Source: Chitinophaga pendula (GTDB lineage Bacteria; Bacteroidota; Bacteroidia; Chitinophagales; Chitinophagaceae). From it: a stretch of 64,000 bases of DNA. Shown in pieces: positions 52,715 through 61,513 of this stretch (the stretch's first letter is position 1; each line of letters begins with the position of its first letter). The notes under the pieces are model-generated. The model was not told the DNA's origin. It searched no databases and was given only the letters and a program-made list of their open reading frames with translations. The position numbers and the translations under genes were made by a program. The stretch lies in contig NZ_CP077769.1 of NCBI RefSeq assembly GCF_020386615.1, positions 7,055,501 through 7,119,500 of the forward strand, given 5' to 3'.

Positions 52715-53191
52715 ATGGAACACCACTCACCCTTAACCAGAAGACGACCGATACCCCCTCAGTCAACGATTCCCCCTGCTGACTGTACCACCTTTATACT
52801 CGGCTTTGTAGATGCCGGTATCGTAGACGATAAAGACAATGGCGTATATTTTATTGATACAAGTCTCAGCAACTACAGTGTAAATGAAGGTACCAACCAA
52901 CTCAGCACAAGATGCCGGATCAATGAAAAGGTAGCCTGGGTAGTATATCCATTCGATCCCCGTTACACACTGGCGCCATCTATTGCTTTTATCGGCTCCG
53001 GTGACGACCTGTGGACTGTAGACCCCGGCGTCTACACGGGTAACGGCTACGGTAACGATAATGTCTTCACCGGACAATTAACCGGGCAAGCCCAGGCCAA
53101 TTCGTATGATATTGAGATTTCCACCAGGAATAGTGTCACCGGAAACAGCGTAGCCCCGGTCTCTACACTGGAATTGGATATCAGATCTTAA
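52715..53191 (+). CDS. AidA/PixA-like protein (first of tandem pair)
   Basis: 158 residues without a signal peptide. The core (about 25-158) looks like a beta-sandwich: GVYFIDTSLS, then the STRCRINEKVAWVVYPFDP block and YDIEISTRNS. This layout recalls AidA/PixA inclusion-body proteins, whose function is poorly understood (phase-variable or quorum-controlled in other bacteria). The Pro/Arg-rich N-terminus (RRRPIPPQ) is unusual. It is a divergent paralogue of the next gene, 24 nt downstream. Confidence 0.55.
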   Translation: MEHHSPLTRRRPIPPQSTIPPADCTTFILGFVDAGIVDDKDNGVYFIDTSLSNYSVNEGTNQLSTRCRINEKVAWVVYPFDPRYTLAPSIAFIGSGDDLWTVDPGVYTGNGYGNDNVFTGQLTGQAQANSYDIEISTRNSVTGNSVAPVSTLELDIRS

Positions 53192-53215
53192 AAACTAGCC
53201 TAAAAACATATCACT

Positions 53216-53686
53216 ATGAAGAAAGACCATCCTGTACTATCGAATGTCAGACCGCAGGTAAAATTGGCGGTTGTCTGTGATACCACTAAACTAAAAGACG
53301 CAGGAACACCTGCTGCGCATATTTACATGATAGATAACCGCGTAGTGGCCAATGGTCCACAAGCTAACCGCTATGAGGAAGGGGGCGCCGAGTTAAAGAC
53401 CGTTTGTGATGTAAATGACGATATAAGCTGGTATGTCCTACCCTTGAATCCTACATTGGGCGACGTTATCGAAGAGGTATATTTTGTGAACAGGAGCGGT
53501 CAGGATGTCTTCCAGGGTAATATAGGAAGTCCAAAGCCACAGGAAGGTTTCCCTAATTTCCTGCTAGGTCATCTGAGGACTAAAGGCGATTTGAACTATA
53601 CACTCAAATTCAAAATAAGATACAAGAACGATCCCAATCTCAAAGAAGTTACCTGGGATCCGGGTCCCTGGCTGGAAGTAAAATAA
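53216..53686 (+). CDS. AidA/PixA-like protein (second of tandem pair)
   Basis: 156 residues, no export signal. It shares the block order of the gene before it: AHIYMIDNRV, AELKTVCDVNDDISWYVLPLNP, then VYFVNRSGQDVF. The C-terminal YTLKFKIRYK and TWDPGPWLEV is closer to the AidA/PixA pattern than in the first copy. It is probably cytoplasmic and perhaps assembles into bodies. The family call is by pattern memory, not search. A GC hairpin at 53730-53754 follows the gene. Confidence 0.58.
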   Translation: MKKDHPVLSNVRPQVKLAVVCDTTKLKDAGTPAAHIYMIDNRVVANGPQANRYEEGGAELKTVCDVNDDISWYVLPLNPTLGDVIEEVYFVNRSGQDVFQGNIGSPKPQEGFPNFLLGHLRTKGDLNYTLKFKIRYKNDPNLKEVTWDPGPWLEVK

Positions 53687-53797
53687 GTTTTCCCTCACAA
53701 TAACCGGCAATATTGCGCCGGGCATTCATCAAAGTCCCCTCTCCGGGGGCTTTGTGCTATTAGAGAATGACACTCCTCAACACCGCCAACACCATAT

Positions 53798-53834
53798 AAA
53801 AAAACGATCCCCGGTAGTATACCTACCGGGGATC
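53798..53834 (-). terminator. Terminator of the HEIGH peptidase gene
   Basis: A 12-bp perfect stem, GATCCCCGGTAG (53806-53817) with CTACCGGGGATC (53823-53834), has a 5-nt loop. On the minus strand it is followed by a T-run. It lies 58 nt past the stop codon. Confidence 0.9.
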
Positions 53835-53892
53835 AAATTATCGTTCGCGATAAAAGTGATCCGCACAATAATTTGATCACCTCATACAACGA

Positions 53893-54651
53893 CTACTTAG
53901 GATATAAAGCAACAGTAGCCTGTTTGTCTTTGCTGGACAATACAGTGGCGCCGCTGCCACATTGACCGCCATTCATGATAGAAGAAGCGTCTGTACCTCC
54001 TACACCCGGAACGGCTGTAGCACTGGATTCGCCAATGGAAGACCAGTTAGTATGACGGAAGGAAATATTATGCCCCATCTCATGGCAAATTGTTCTGGCA
54101 CGTTGTGCAAAACTGTTACCGGCAATATAAGACTTGTTGATACGGATAGTACCACCCGCATTACCACCGGAAGGGAAAGTACCCTGACCACAGGTACCAT
54201 TACCCAGATTAGCGTTCACAATAATAACATCATAAGAAGAACCAGTGACAACACTCCACTTTACCCGGCTGCCGGATACGTTGTTCCACTGGGTGATTGC
54301 AGCGTTGATCTCAGATGTCATACTCGTCATGGATGCATCGATCTTCAGACGGATGTTGGTGACTTTGGTAGCGCTTACTTTGCTGCCTGTATAGTACTGT
54401 TCCGTACCAACTTTCACATCTCCGCCAGGTACTTCCATACTTTTGGGGAAGATGATGTCGCCTTCCACAATGTACTCCGCACCATTATCTTCTATGCTGG
54501 AAGCAGGAAAACCAAGGTTACGGATGTAAGACAATACCTTGTCTTGTTGAGCAGGTGTTTCAGGAGCAGGGGCGTCGTTAGATTTGCTGCATGCTGTAAT
54601 GGTCATAGCTGTCAAAGCCGCCATCGTTAGGGTTCTAATGTGCTTGTTCAT
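53893..54651 (-). CDS. M57-like (HEIGH) metallopeptidase lipoprotein, copy 1
   Basis: 252 residues. A lipoprotein signal (ITAC, Cys21) is followed by a prodomain-like segment. The zinc site is H190-E-M-G-H194-NISFR-H200, the HExxHx5H spacing of metzincins, with Ser where the metzincin Gly usually stands. A Met-containing turn SSIMNGGQCG comes next. This fits the dual-action HEIGH peptidases common in Chitinophagaceae. Substrate unknown. It shares segment order with the gene at 60683. Confidence 0.85.
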   Translation of the reverse strand: MNKHIRTLTMAALTAMTITACSKSNDAPAPETPAQQDKVLSYIRNLGFPASSIEDNGAEYIVEGDIIFPKSMEVPGGDVKVGTEQYYTGSKVSATKVTNIRLKIDASMTSMTSEINAAITQWNNVSGSRVKWSVVTGSSYDVIIVNANLGNGTCGQGTFPSGGNAGGTIRINKSYIAGNSFAQRARTICHEMGHNISFRHTNWSSIGESSATAVPGVGGTDASSIMNGGQCGSGATVLSSKDKQATVALYPK

Positions 54652-54950
54652 GTGATTTGAATTTGGTTGAATGAGGATAACAGTTGTAATTTATGGTTGT
54701 GTATTGTGCGCTCAGATTAGTGAAAAATGATTCGTTAAGGAATTGGATAATAGAGATTACACTGGTTCAGGTCTTGGCGCTCTCAGGTAAATGATATAAT
54801 ATTCAGATGCTCGACAAAAGATATGTAGACTAAAAATAAGGAATATTTTCAAATAACAGCGCTCTCCTCGCAGTAAAATAACATGCGGACAGCATAGGAT
54901 CACCGGCCATTTGCGAAATTTGATCTATATTTCCTGCTCTTTTTGTCATT

Positions 54951-55748
54951 ATGAATAATCAAGATCCGCAGATAAGGACGGTTAATGTAAGCCGCTATAT
55001 CACGCCATTGCGTGAAGGTGGTTCTATGCCGGCCATTGCCGAAGCAGACGATGGGTTCATGTATGTGCTCAAGTTCCGGGGAGCAGGGCAAGGGGTCAAA
55101 GCCCTGATCGCAGATCTCATAGGAGGAGAACTTGCACGTACCCTGGGCCTCAAAGTACCAGAGATCGTATTCGCTCAGCTGGATAGCGCATTCGGCCGCA
55201 CAGAACCGGATGAAGAGATCCAGGACCTGCTGCGGGCCAGCGAAGGTCTCAACCTCGCCTTGCACTACCTCTCAGGAGCTATTACATACGATCCGGCCGT
55301 AACCACACTCGACCCCTTACTGGCATCCCGCATCGTATGGCTTGATTGCCTGCTGACAAACGTCGACCGTACGGCCCGTAATACCAATATGCTCATGTGG
55401 AACAAAGATCTATGGCTCATCGATCATGGCGCCTCCCTTTATTTCCATCACTCCTGGCATAACTGGGAAGAACAGGCCCGCCGCCCATTTGTACAGGTCA
55501 AAGACCACGTACTGTTACCGCAAGCCAGCGAATTGGAACAAGTCGATGCCGAATACCACCAATTCCTCACCGACGAACGTATCAATACCATCATCAACCT
55601 GGTGCCCGATGAATGGCTGCTCGCAGGAGCCGAAGACGAAACCGCCGGCGAACGCAGACAGGTATATGCCGGCTTCCTGAAAACAAGGATCGCCGCATCC
55701 GATATTTTTGTAAAAGAAGCACAAAATGCAAGGAAATCACTTATTTGA
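54951..55748 (+). CDS. HipA-like kinase-fold protein (HipA_2 type)
   Basis: 265 residues, cytoplasmic. The N-lobe has VLKFRGAGQGVKALIADLIGG (candidate ATP lysine) and ELARTLGLKVPE. The catalytic-loop-like D139-RTAR-N144 and metal-binding-like IDHG (D158) follow. This is the pattern of HipA-type Ser/Thr kinases but without the HipA N-terminal subdomain and without a HipB-like DNA-binding neighbour. It overlaps the downstream DUF3037 gene by 23 nt, a pairing I know from many bacteria. A toxin, defence or housekeeping role is open. Confidence 0.82.
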   Translation: MNNQDPQIRTVNVSRYITPLREGGSMPAIAEADDGFMYVLKFRGAGQGVKALIADLIGGELARTLGLKVPEIVFAQLDSAFGRTEPDEEIQDLLRASEGLNLALHYLSGAITYDPAVTTLDPLLASRIVWLDCLLTNVDRTARNTNMLMWNKDLWLIDHGASLYFHHSWHNWEEQARRPFVQVKDHVLLPQASELEQVDAEYHQFLTDERINTIINLVPDEWLLAGAEDETAGERRQVYAGFLKTRIAASDIFVKEAQNARKSLI

Positions 55749-56109
55749 GTACGCCGTTATTCGCATCATGCCAAAGGTCGAACGGGAAGAGTTTCTCAAT
55801 GTCGGTGTGATCCTGTATTGCCAGAAAATAAAATTCCTGCAGGTATTGTTCACAGTAGATGAACGACGACTTAGCATCTTTGCAGAACAACTCGATATCG
55901 CTGAAATAACCGCCTATCTCAACGCATTCGAACAAATAGCATTGGGAAGCCCAGCCGGTGGTCCTATCGGTAAACTGGACGTCCCGACCCGCTTCCGATG
56001 GCTCACCGCCACCAGAAGCACCGTCATACAAACATCCAAAGTACATACCGGCTTCTGCAACGATCCCCTGCAAGCATTAATCCGCTTGCATGCACAATTA
56101 GTATTATAA
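55726..56109 (+). CDS. DUF3037 protein, partner of the HipA-like kinase
   Basis: 127 residues. The N-terminal FEYAVIRIMPKVEREEFLNVGVILYC is the DUF3037 hallmark. The rest is alpha/beta and includes the DERRLSIFAEQLDI helix and a conserved-looking VHTGFCNDP. No catalytic motif is evident. It overlaps the kinase-like gene by 23 nt in another frame, so translation is coupled and a stable complex is likely. By analogy with split HipBST kinases it might act as the missing kinase subdomain or as an antitoxin, which is inference. Confidence 0.82.
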   Translation: MQGNHLFEYAVIRIMPKVEREEFLNVGVILYCQKIKFLQVLFTVDERRLSIFAEQLDIAEITAYLNAFEQIALGSPAGGPIGKLDVPTRFRWLTATRSTVIQTSKVHTGFCNDPLQALIRLHAQLVL

Positions 56110-56132
56110 AAACAACGTTATTAACAACCACT

Positions 56133-56684
56133 ATGACACCCAAAAAATGGTACCTGTTGCCATTGGCAACCATCCTGTTCGCATGCGGCGGTAAAACGGA
56201 CTCCCCCGAACCTAAAAAAGAAGCAAGCAGCTGGACAGTAGGCAACTACGTATATAACAGTTTCCTGTCCGCACAATCCAAATCGTACGATGGACCACAT
56301 CCCTATCTGATCTTCAACTCGTATACCATCCCCTCAAATGAATATGACTACGCAGGATTTACCGGTAGTAATATAACCGTGAAATTCTATACCAACAATG
56401 GAACCGGTCCCTTCACACTCACCTCCGCCGAAGAACTCGAAGCCAGACCCACGGAAAAATTTATTACAATCACCTGCAATATCGGAACAAGCGCTCCACG
56501 GGGCGAAGCCGTATACCAACCGACTATCAACACCGGCGCCATAGTAATAGTCACGAAAGATAATAACGGAGATTACAAATTCAATATGCTCACCAAAGCA
56601 ACAATAGTAAAAACAGGAGAGATAGAGGGGGGAATACCTGGAGCCGCGGCTACCTACGATTTTATACTGACGAATGCCCGGTAA
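56133..56684 (+). CDS. Lipoprotein of unknown function
   Basis: 183 residues from the ATG at 56133 (MTPKKWYL), giving a lipoprotein signal with lipobox LFAC; an upstream in-frame start at 55998 lies inside the DUF3037 gene and would destroy it. The mature part is a Ser/Thr/Asn-rich beta protein with no family I recognise. It is 23 nt downstream of the DUF3037 gene. The stop codon lies within a hairpin (CGAATGCC at 56671 with GGCATTCG at 56691). Confidence 0.7.
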   Translation: MTPKKWYLLPLATILFACGGKTDSPEPKKEASSWTVGNYVYNSFLSAQSKSYDGPHPYLIFNSYTIPSNEYDYAGFTGSNITVKFYTNNGTGPFTLTSAEELEARPTEKFITITCNIGTSAPRGEAVYQPTINTGAIVIVTKDNNGDYKFNMLTKATIVKTGEIEGGIPGAAATYDFILTNAR

Positions 56685-56709
56685 ATACCAGGCATTCGCA
56701 ATTGATAAC

Positions 56710-58215
56710 TTAACTGGGTTTCACTTCCCGCGTAGGTAACTGAAACCATTCTTTCGCATATGGCTTCAGCAATTCATTGGAAGCAGCAGGCCCCCAACTG
56801 CCGGATTTGTATTGGAACAGATTCTTCTCTGGATATTTTTTCCAGGCATCCAGTATTGGCATCACCACCTTCCAGGCCGCTTCTACCTGGTCAGCACGCA
56901 TAAACAAGGTCGCATCCCCATGCAGCACATCCAGCAACAAAGCCTCGTATGCCTCCGGTAATGTCTGCTTATAAGCTTCCTGGTATGTAAAGTCCATCTC
57001 CACAGGTAATAACCGCATTTGCGGACCCGGTACCTTACTTTCAAATAACAGGCTGATCTCCAACTCAGGCTGAATACTAATGATCAGCCGGTTCGGAACA
57101 ATATCATCCTTGAATATCTTATGAGGGGAATCCTTGAACTGGATCACGATCACCGACGCCTGCCGCTGCATGTTTTTACCTGTCCGCAAAAAGAAAGGAA
57201 CCCCTCTCCAACGGTCATTGTCAATATGAATTTTCAATGCCGTAAAAGTCTCCGTATGCGAGTGCCGTGATACCTGCTCCTCCTTACGATAACCAACCCT
57301 GGACTCTCCTCCCACAACACCGGAAGTATATTGCGCACGAACTACATTTTTGAACACCTGCTGGGTCGTAAACGGACGTATACTCTTTAGCACTTTCGTC
57401 TTCGCATCCCGTATCAGCTCCGCCTTATAAGCCTTAGGGCACTCCATTCCCACTTCACACAACAGCTGTAACAGGTGGTTCTGTATCATATCCCGTAATG
57501 CACCGCTACTGTCATAGTAACCTCCCCGTTTACCCACACTCACCTGCTCCGCAACACTGATTTGGATATGATCAATGTATTGCCGGTTCCACAAAGGCTC
57601 AAATACATAGTTGGCAAACCGGAATGCCATAATGTTCTGCACCGTCTCCTTACCCAGGTAATGATCTATACGGTAGATCTGCTTCTCGGAAAAACGCTTG
57701 CCCAGGTATTTATTCAACTTCTTGGCAGTATCCAGATCCGTACCAAACGGCTTCTCTACCACAATGCGATCCAAAAATTCATCTTTACACAGCTGATGCT
57801 GATATAACGCCTCCGCAATAACCTCTATAAAACGTGGCGCAGTGGCGAAATAAAATAAACGGATCGCCCGGCTACCAAAAGCTTTATCTGCCGCCACTAA
57901 CCGGTCCTTTAAAGATTGATAAGTATCCGCCTGCTTGAAATCTCCTTGCACATAAATAATACGCCGGGCAAAGGCATCCCACTGATCAGGATCGGCTTTC
58001 CCGCTACGACTAAATGCCGCAATGCCATCGGCTAACTCCTGCTTAAAAACAACATCCTCCACCGCCAGAAAATCAACACAGTAAATGTTGAAATCCGGCG
58101 GCAGATGATGATCTATAAAAAGATTGTAAAGGGCAGGTATCAACTTGCGATTCGTCAGGTCTCCTTTCGCTCCGAAAATGGTAATATTGGCTGGGTGATT
58201 AGTCTTCAGTTTCAT
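56710..58215 (-). CDS. zwf: Glucose-6-phosphate 1-dehydrogenase
   Basis: 501 residues. First enzyme of the oxidative pentose phosphate pathway, producing NADPH. The N-terminal nucleotide-binding GAKGDLTNRKLIPALYNLF, the substrate and active-site motif YRIDHYLGKETVQN, and RGVPFFLRTGKNM are present. The length is typical. No pgl or gnd gene is adjacent, so it appears as a stand-alone unit. Confidence 0.97.
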   Translation of the reverse strand: MKLKTNHPANITIFGAKGDLTNRKLIPALYNLFIDHHLPPDFNIYCVDFLAVEDVVFKQELADGIAAFSRSGKADPDQWDAFARRIIYVQGDFKQADTYQSLKDRLVAADKAFGSRAIRLFYFATAPRFIEVIAEALYQHQLCKDEFLDRIVVEKPFGTDLDTAKKLNKYLGKRFSEKQIYRIDHYLGKETVQNIMAFRFANYVFEPLWNRQYIDHIQISVAEQVSVGKRGGYYDSSGALRDMIQNHLLQLLCEVGMECPKAYKAELIRDAKTKVLKSIRPFTTQQVFKNVVRAQYTSGVVGGESRVGYRKEEQVSRHSHTETFTALKIHIDNDRWRGVPFFLRTGKNMQRQASVIVIQFKDSPHKIFKDDIVPNRLIISIQPELEISLLFESKVPGPQMRLLPVEMDFTYQEAYKQTLPEAYEALLLDVLHGDATLFMRADQVEAAWKVVMPILDAWKKYPEKNLFQYKSGSWGPAASNELLKPYAKEWFQLPTREVKPS

Positions 58216-58289
58216 GTAGTTGAAATTAGACCATTTTCAGCACAAATTTGAACAGGAATGACAACTGTATCAATCTTTTAACATGCTTT

Positions 58290-60536
58290 TTACGATCGAA
58301 GCAAATACTGACCCGTCAGCGACTGAGGCGCCTGCAACAGGTCCCGTGGTGTACCCTCGAAAATCACCTGCCCCCCCTTATGCCCGCCTTCCGGCCCCAT
58401 ATCGATGATCCAGTCCGCATTACGGATCACATCCAGGTTATGTTCGATCACGATCACCGTATTACCGCCATCCACCAACCGGTTCATAATACGCAGCAAC
58501 TGCCCCGTATCCGACATATGTAATCCCGTCGTCGGCTCATCCATGACATATACACTCCCTTGCTTATGCAGCTCACTGGCCAACTTCAGCCGCTGACACT
58601 CCCCTCCCGATAAAGTACTGAGTGGCTGCCCCAGCGTCAGATAGTCCAACCCTACATCATACAACGCCTGCAACTTCGCCCGCAGATCCTTCTTCTCAAA
58701 AAATGTCACCGCCGCCGATACCGACATCGCCAGTACATCACTGATCGATTTACCGTGTAGCCGATACCCCAATACCTCCTCCTCGAAGCGCTGCCCATTA
58801 CATACCTCGCAAGGCGTCCGGATCGTCTCCATAAAGGCAAAATCCGTCAATATCACCCCCAATCCATTACAGGCCTTACAAGCCCCCTTGGAATTAAAAC
58901 TGAATAAAGAAGCACTCACCTTATTGGCAGCACCAAACAATTGCCGCACCGTATCCATAATACCCGTATATGTCGCCGGGTTCGAACGGCTGGAAGCACC
59001 CACCGCCGACTGGTCAATAACAATAGCATCCCCATGCTGCTGCAGGAACACCCGGTTGATCAGCGTGCTCTTACCCGAACCAGCCACACCCGTCACCACC
59101 GTCAACACACCAGTAGGTATTTGTACCGATACCGATTTCAGGTTATGTAAAGAACTTTTGCTGACCGGAATATAACCCTGATGCGGTCGCACCGTATCCT
59201 TGATAGGTTGCTGATGTTGCATGAACCGCCCCGTCAAAGTCCCCGATGCCAGCAACCCCTGATAATCCCCTTCATAAACGATCTGCCCGCCGTGTATACC
59301 TGCCCTGGGCCCCACATCCACAATATGATCTGCCACCTTGATCACATCCGGATCATGCTCGACAACAATAACCGTATTGCCCTTGTCGCGCAGCTTCTGC
59401 AATAACTCGTTCAGCCGGTGAACATCCCTGGGATGTAATCCCACACTCGGCTCGTCAAAAATGTAGATCACATCCGTCAGGCTGCTGCTCAGATGCCTCA
59501 CCATCTTCACCCGCTGCGACTCACCCCCGGACAACGTAGTCGTCTCCCTGTCAAGACTCACATAATCCAATCCGATATCAATAAGATGCTGCAGATGCTC
59601 TTTGATACTACCCACAATATGTATCGCCAACGGATCAGCTATATCCCCGATTACCGTTATCAGCTCATCCACCTGCATCGCCATCATATCCGCTATATTA
59701 TACCCCTTGATACGACAGTTCAATACCGCCGGATTATACCTGCTCCCTCCACAGGCATCACAGGTCACACTCGTAATGAACGACTGTACCTTTTTCTGCG
59801 TGGTCGTAGACATATCCCCTTCCTTCTTGATATACAACCGGTCAAATTTGTCGAGAAGACCTTCATAGGTCATATTCATCGGCCCCGTCGGCGTATCAAT
59901 ACTCGACTTAGCCTTACCCCGCAATAGCTGATGCCACTCCTCCGGCGTATAATCTGTTAGTGGCTTGTCCGCATCGAAAAAGCCAGAGAAAACATAACTC
60001 TTCCAATACCAGGTGCCCACCGCAAAAATGGGGAACAGAATAGCCCCTTCGTTCAACGACTTACTGCGATCCAGGAACTTCTCCAGGTCCAACCCCACTT
60101 TTTTACCAATACCCTCACATGCCGGACACATCCCGCCAGGATCGTTGAAAGAAAATACATTCATCGTTCCCGTCGCCGGCTCCCCAATCCGGGAAAACAA
60201 TACCCGGAACAACGGATTGATATCCGTGATCGTACCCAGTGTAGAACGCGAGTTCCCACCAAGCCGCTTCTGGTCCACAATAATCGCTGTAGACACATTC
60301 CTGATAGCATCCGCCGCAGGCTGCGCATACTTGGGTAAAAATCCCCGGATAAAAGCAGAAAAAGTCTCGTTCAGCTGCCGCTGGGCTTCCGTCGCAATCG
60401 TGTCAAATACAATAGACGATTTGCCAGAACCCGATACCCCGGTAAATATGTTGATCTTCTTCTTCGGAATACGGAGCGAAACATGCTTGAGATTGTTCTC
60501 CCTCGCTCCTTCAATGATGATATGATCTGAATACAT
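58290..60536 (-). CDS. Short UvrA paralogue (UvrA2/DrrC-like)
   Basis: 748 residues. It has both ABC modules of UvrA: GVSGSGKSSIVFD with LSGGESQRVKM, and GVAGSGKSTLIN with LSGGECQRLKL. Zinc CxxC pairs are CPACEGIG, CDACGGSRY, CKACNGLG and CEVCNGQRF. It is about 200 residues shorter than the UvrA at 43541 and lacks the UvrB-binding region. Such class II proteins are linked to resistance to DNA-intercalating drugs (DrrC) or tolerance of DNA damage. It is a single-gene unit with no transporter beside it. Confidence 0.92.
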   Translation of the reverse strand: MYSDHIIIEGARENNLKHVSLRIPKKKINIFTGVSGSGKSSIVFDTIATEAQRQLNETFSAFIRGFLPKYAQPAADAIRNVSTAIIVDQKRLGGNSRSTLGTITDINPLFRVLFSRIGEPATGTMNVFSFNDPGGMCPACEGIGKKVGLDLEKFLDRSKSLNEGAILFPIFAVGTWYWKSYVFSGFFDADKPLTDYTPEEWHQLLRGKAKSSIDTPTGPMNMTYEGLLDKFDRLYIKKEGDMSTTTQKKVQSFITSVTCDACGGSRYNPAVLNCRIKGYNIADMMAMQVDELITVIGDIADPLAIHIVGSIKEHLQHLIDIGLDYVSLDRETTTLSGGESQRVKMVRHLSSSLTDVIYIFDEPSVGLHPRDVHRLNELLQKLRDKGNTVIVVEHDPDVIKVADHIVDVGPRAGIHGGQIVYEGDYQGLLASGTLTGRFMQHQQPIKDTVRPHQGYIPVSKSSLHNLKSVSVQIPTGVLTVVTGVAGSGKSTLINRVFLQQHGDAIVIDQSAVGASSRSNPATYTGIMDTVRQLFGAANKVSASLFSFNSKGACKACNGLGVILTDFAFMETIRTPCEVCNGQRFEEEVLGYRLHGKSISDVLAMSVSAAVTFFEKKDLRAKLQALYDVGLDYLTLGQPLSTLSGGECQRLKLASELHKQGSVYVMDEPTTGLHMSDTGQLLRIMNRLVDGGNTVIVIEHNLDVIRNADWIIDMGPEGGHKGGQVIFEGTPRDLLQAPQSLTGQYLLRS

Positions 60537-60682
60537 AAGCTGGAAAAGCGGATTTTAATGGTGAATGTGTTGGGTTGGAGGGGCACAAATTTGAATAATA
60601 AAAGCAAAAGGAAGGGTATCCGCGGCGGATTAATTAATATCCGTAACGGATAACCTTCCGGTAAAAAAGGTCGCCTCAGTAA

Positions 60683-61513
60683 TTAATGCACACCATACAG
60701 GTATTGCAACGCCTTAATATCATTGGCGTTAAATGGCCGTACCACCCCAAAGTTTATACAGGCCAGCATCCAGCTGTCAGCATCTTCCGTCGCAGGCGTA
60801 CCGGGAATAGCAACGGCACCCACACCAGCCTGACCCTCATCCGGCAATAACGTATAGCCGCAACTGTAATCCCGGTTGAAATAATCCGTATGACGGAACC
60901 CTATCGTATGTCCCAGCTCATGCGCAATCACCGTAGCCAGATGATCCTCCGGTGGCGTAATGCCCAGCCCGCCGGTATCCGTATTCAGTTGTATCAGACC
61001 CGCCGGCTGCCCCGCATTCGTCGGAAATCCCGCCGATCGTCCCAGGTTACCGGCGCCTAAATTGAAGTGCTCGATTACAATGTCCCCTCCACTCGCCACA
61101 CGCTTGAACTTCAGCAAGAGGTTCAATGAATTATATCGGTCGATCGCCTTATCGGCCGCACTGGCATAAGCCGCAGGTAGATTACGCAACGACACCGTAA
61201 TGACCCTCGGTAAACCCGTGATCAGAAAACTGGTCCGGTACTGCTCCACACCCGCCACACGCAACACAGGCGAAGGAGTAACCGGAATAGATAATAACTC
61301 CGGAAGGAAAATATCTCCTTCCACCACATAACCACCAGGCACACGGCGTACCTGCTGCGTACTGAACCCCGATTGACGGAGCCGCTGTAAAACAGCCGCA
61401 GGAATAACAGCGTCCTCCGCCTCATGGGATATAGACACCGCCTTATAACACGAACTTAAACTCAACAGATAAATAAACAGGGATAGGCATAACAGACAAG
61501 CAAGGGATCTCAT
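60683..61513 (-). CDS. M57-like (HEIGH) metallopeptidase lipoprotein, copy 2
   Basis: 276 residues from the ATG at 61513 (MRSLACLL), which yields a lipoprotein signal (LSSC); the in-frame start at 61585 is less likely. The zinc motif HELGHTIGFRH is a complete metzincin HExxHxxGxxH, followed by a Met-containing segment DADSWMLACINFG. The region before it (VVEGDIFLPE, VEQYRTSFLITG, AIDRYNSLNLLLKFKRV, NLGAGNLGRSAGFPTNAGQP) parallels the protein at 53893, so the two are paralogues. It is exported and anchored; the target is unknown. Confidence 0.85.
   Translation of the reverse strand: MRSLACLLCLSLFIYLLSLSSCYKAVSISHEAEDAVIPAAVLQRLRQSGFSTQQVRRVPGGYVVEGDIFLPELLSIPVTPSPVLRVAGVEQYRTSFLITGLPRVITVSLRNLPAAYASAADKAIDRYNSLNLLLKFKRVASGGDIVIEHFNLGAGNLGRSAGFPTNAGQPAGLIQLNTDTGGLGITPPEDHLATVIAHELGHTIGFRHTDYFNRDYSCGYTLLPDEGQAGVGAVAIPGTPATEDADSWMLACINFGVVRPFNANDIKALQYLYGVH

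Noticed and set aside
55998..56132. Upstream in-frame extension of the unknown lipoprotein
   Set aside because: It overlaps the DUF3037 gene and would bury the lipoprotein signal that starts at 56133.
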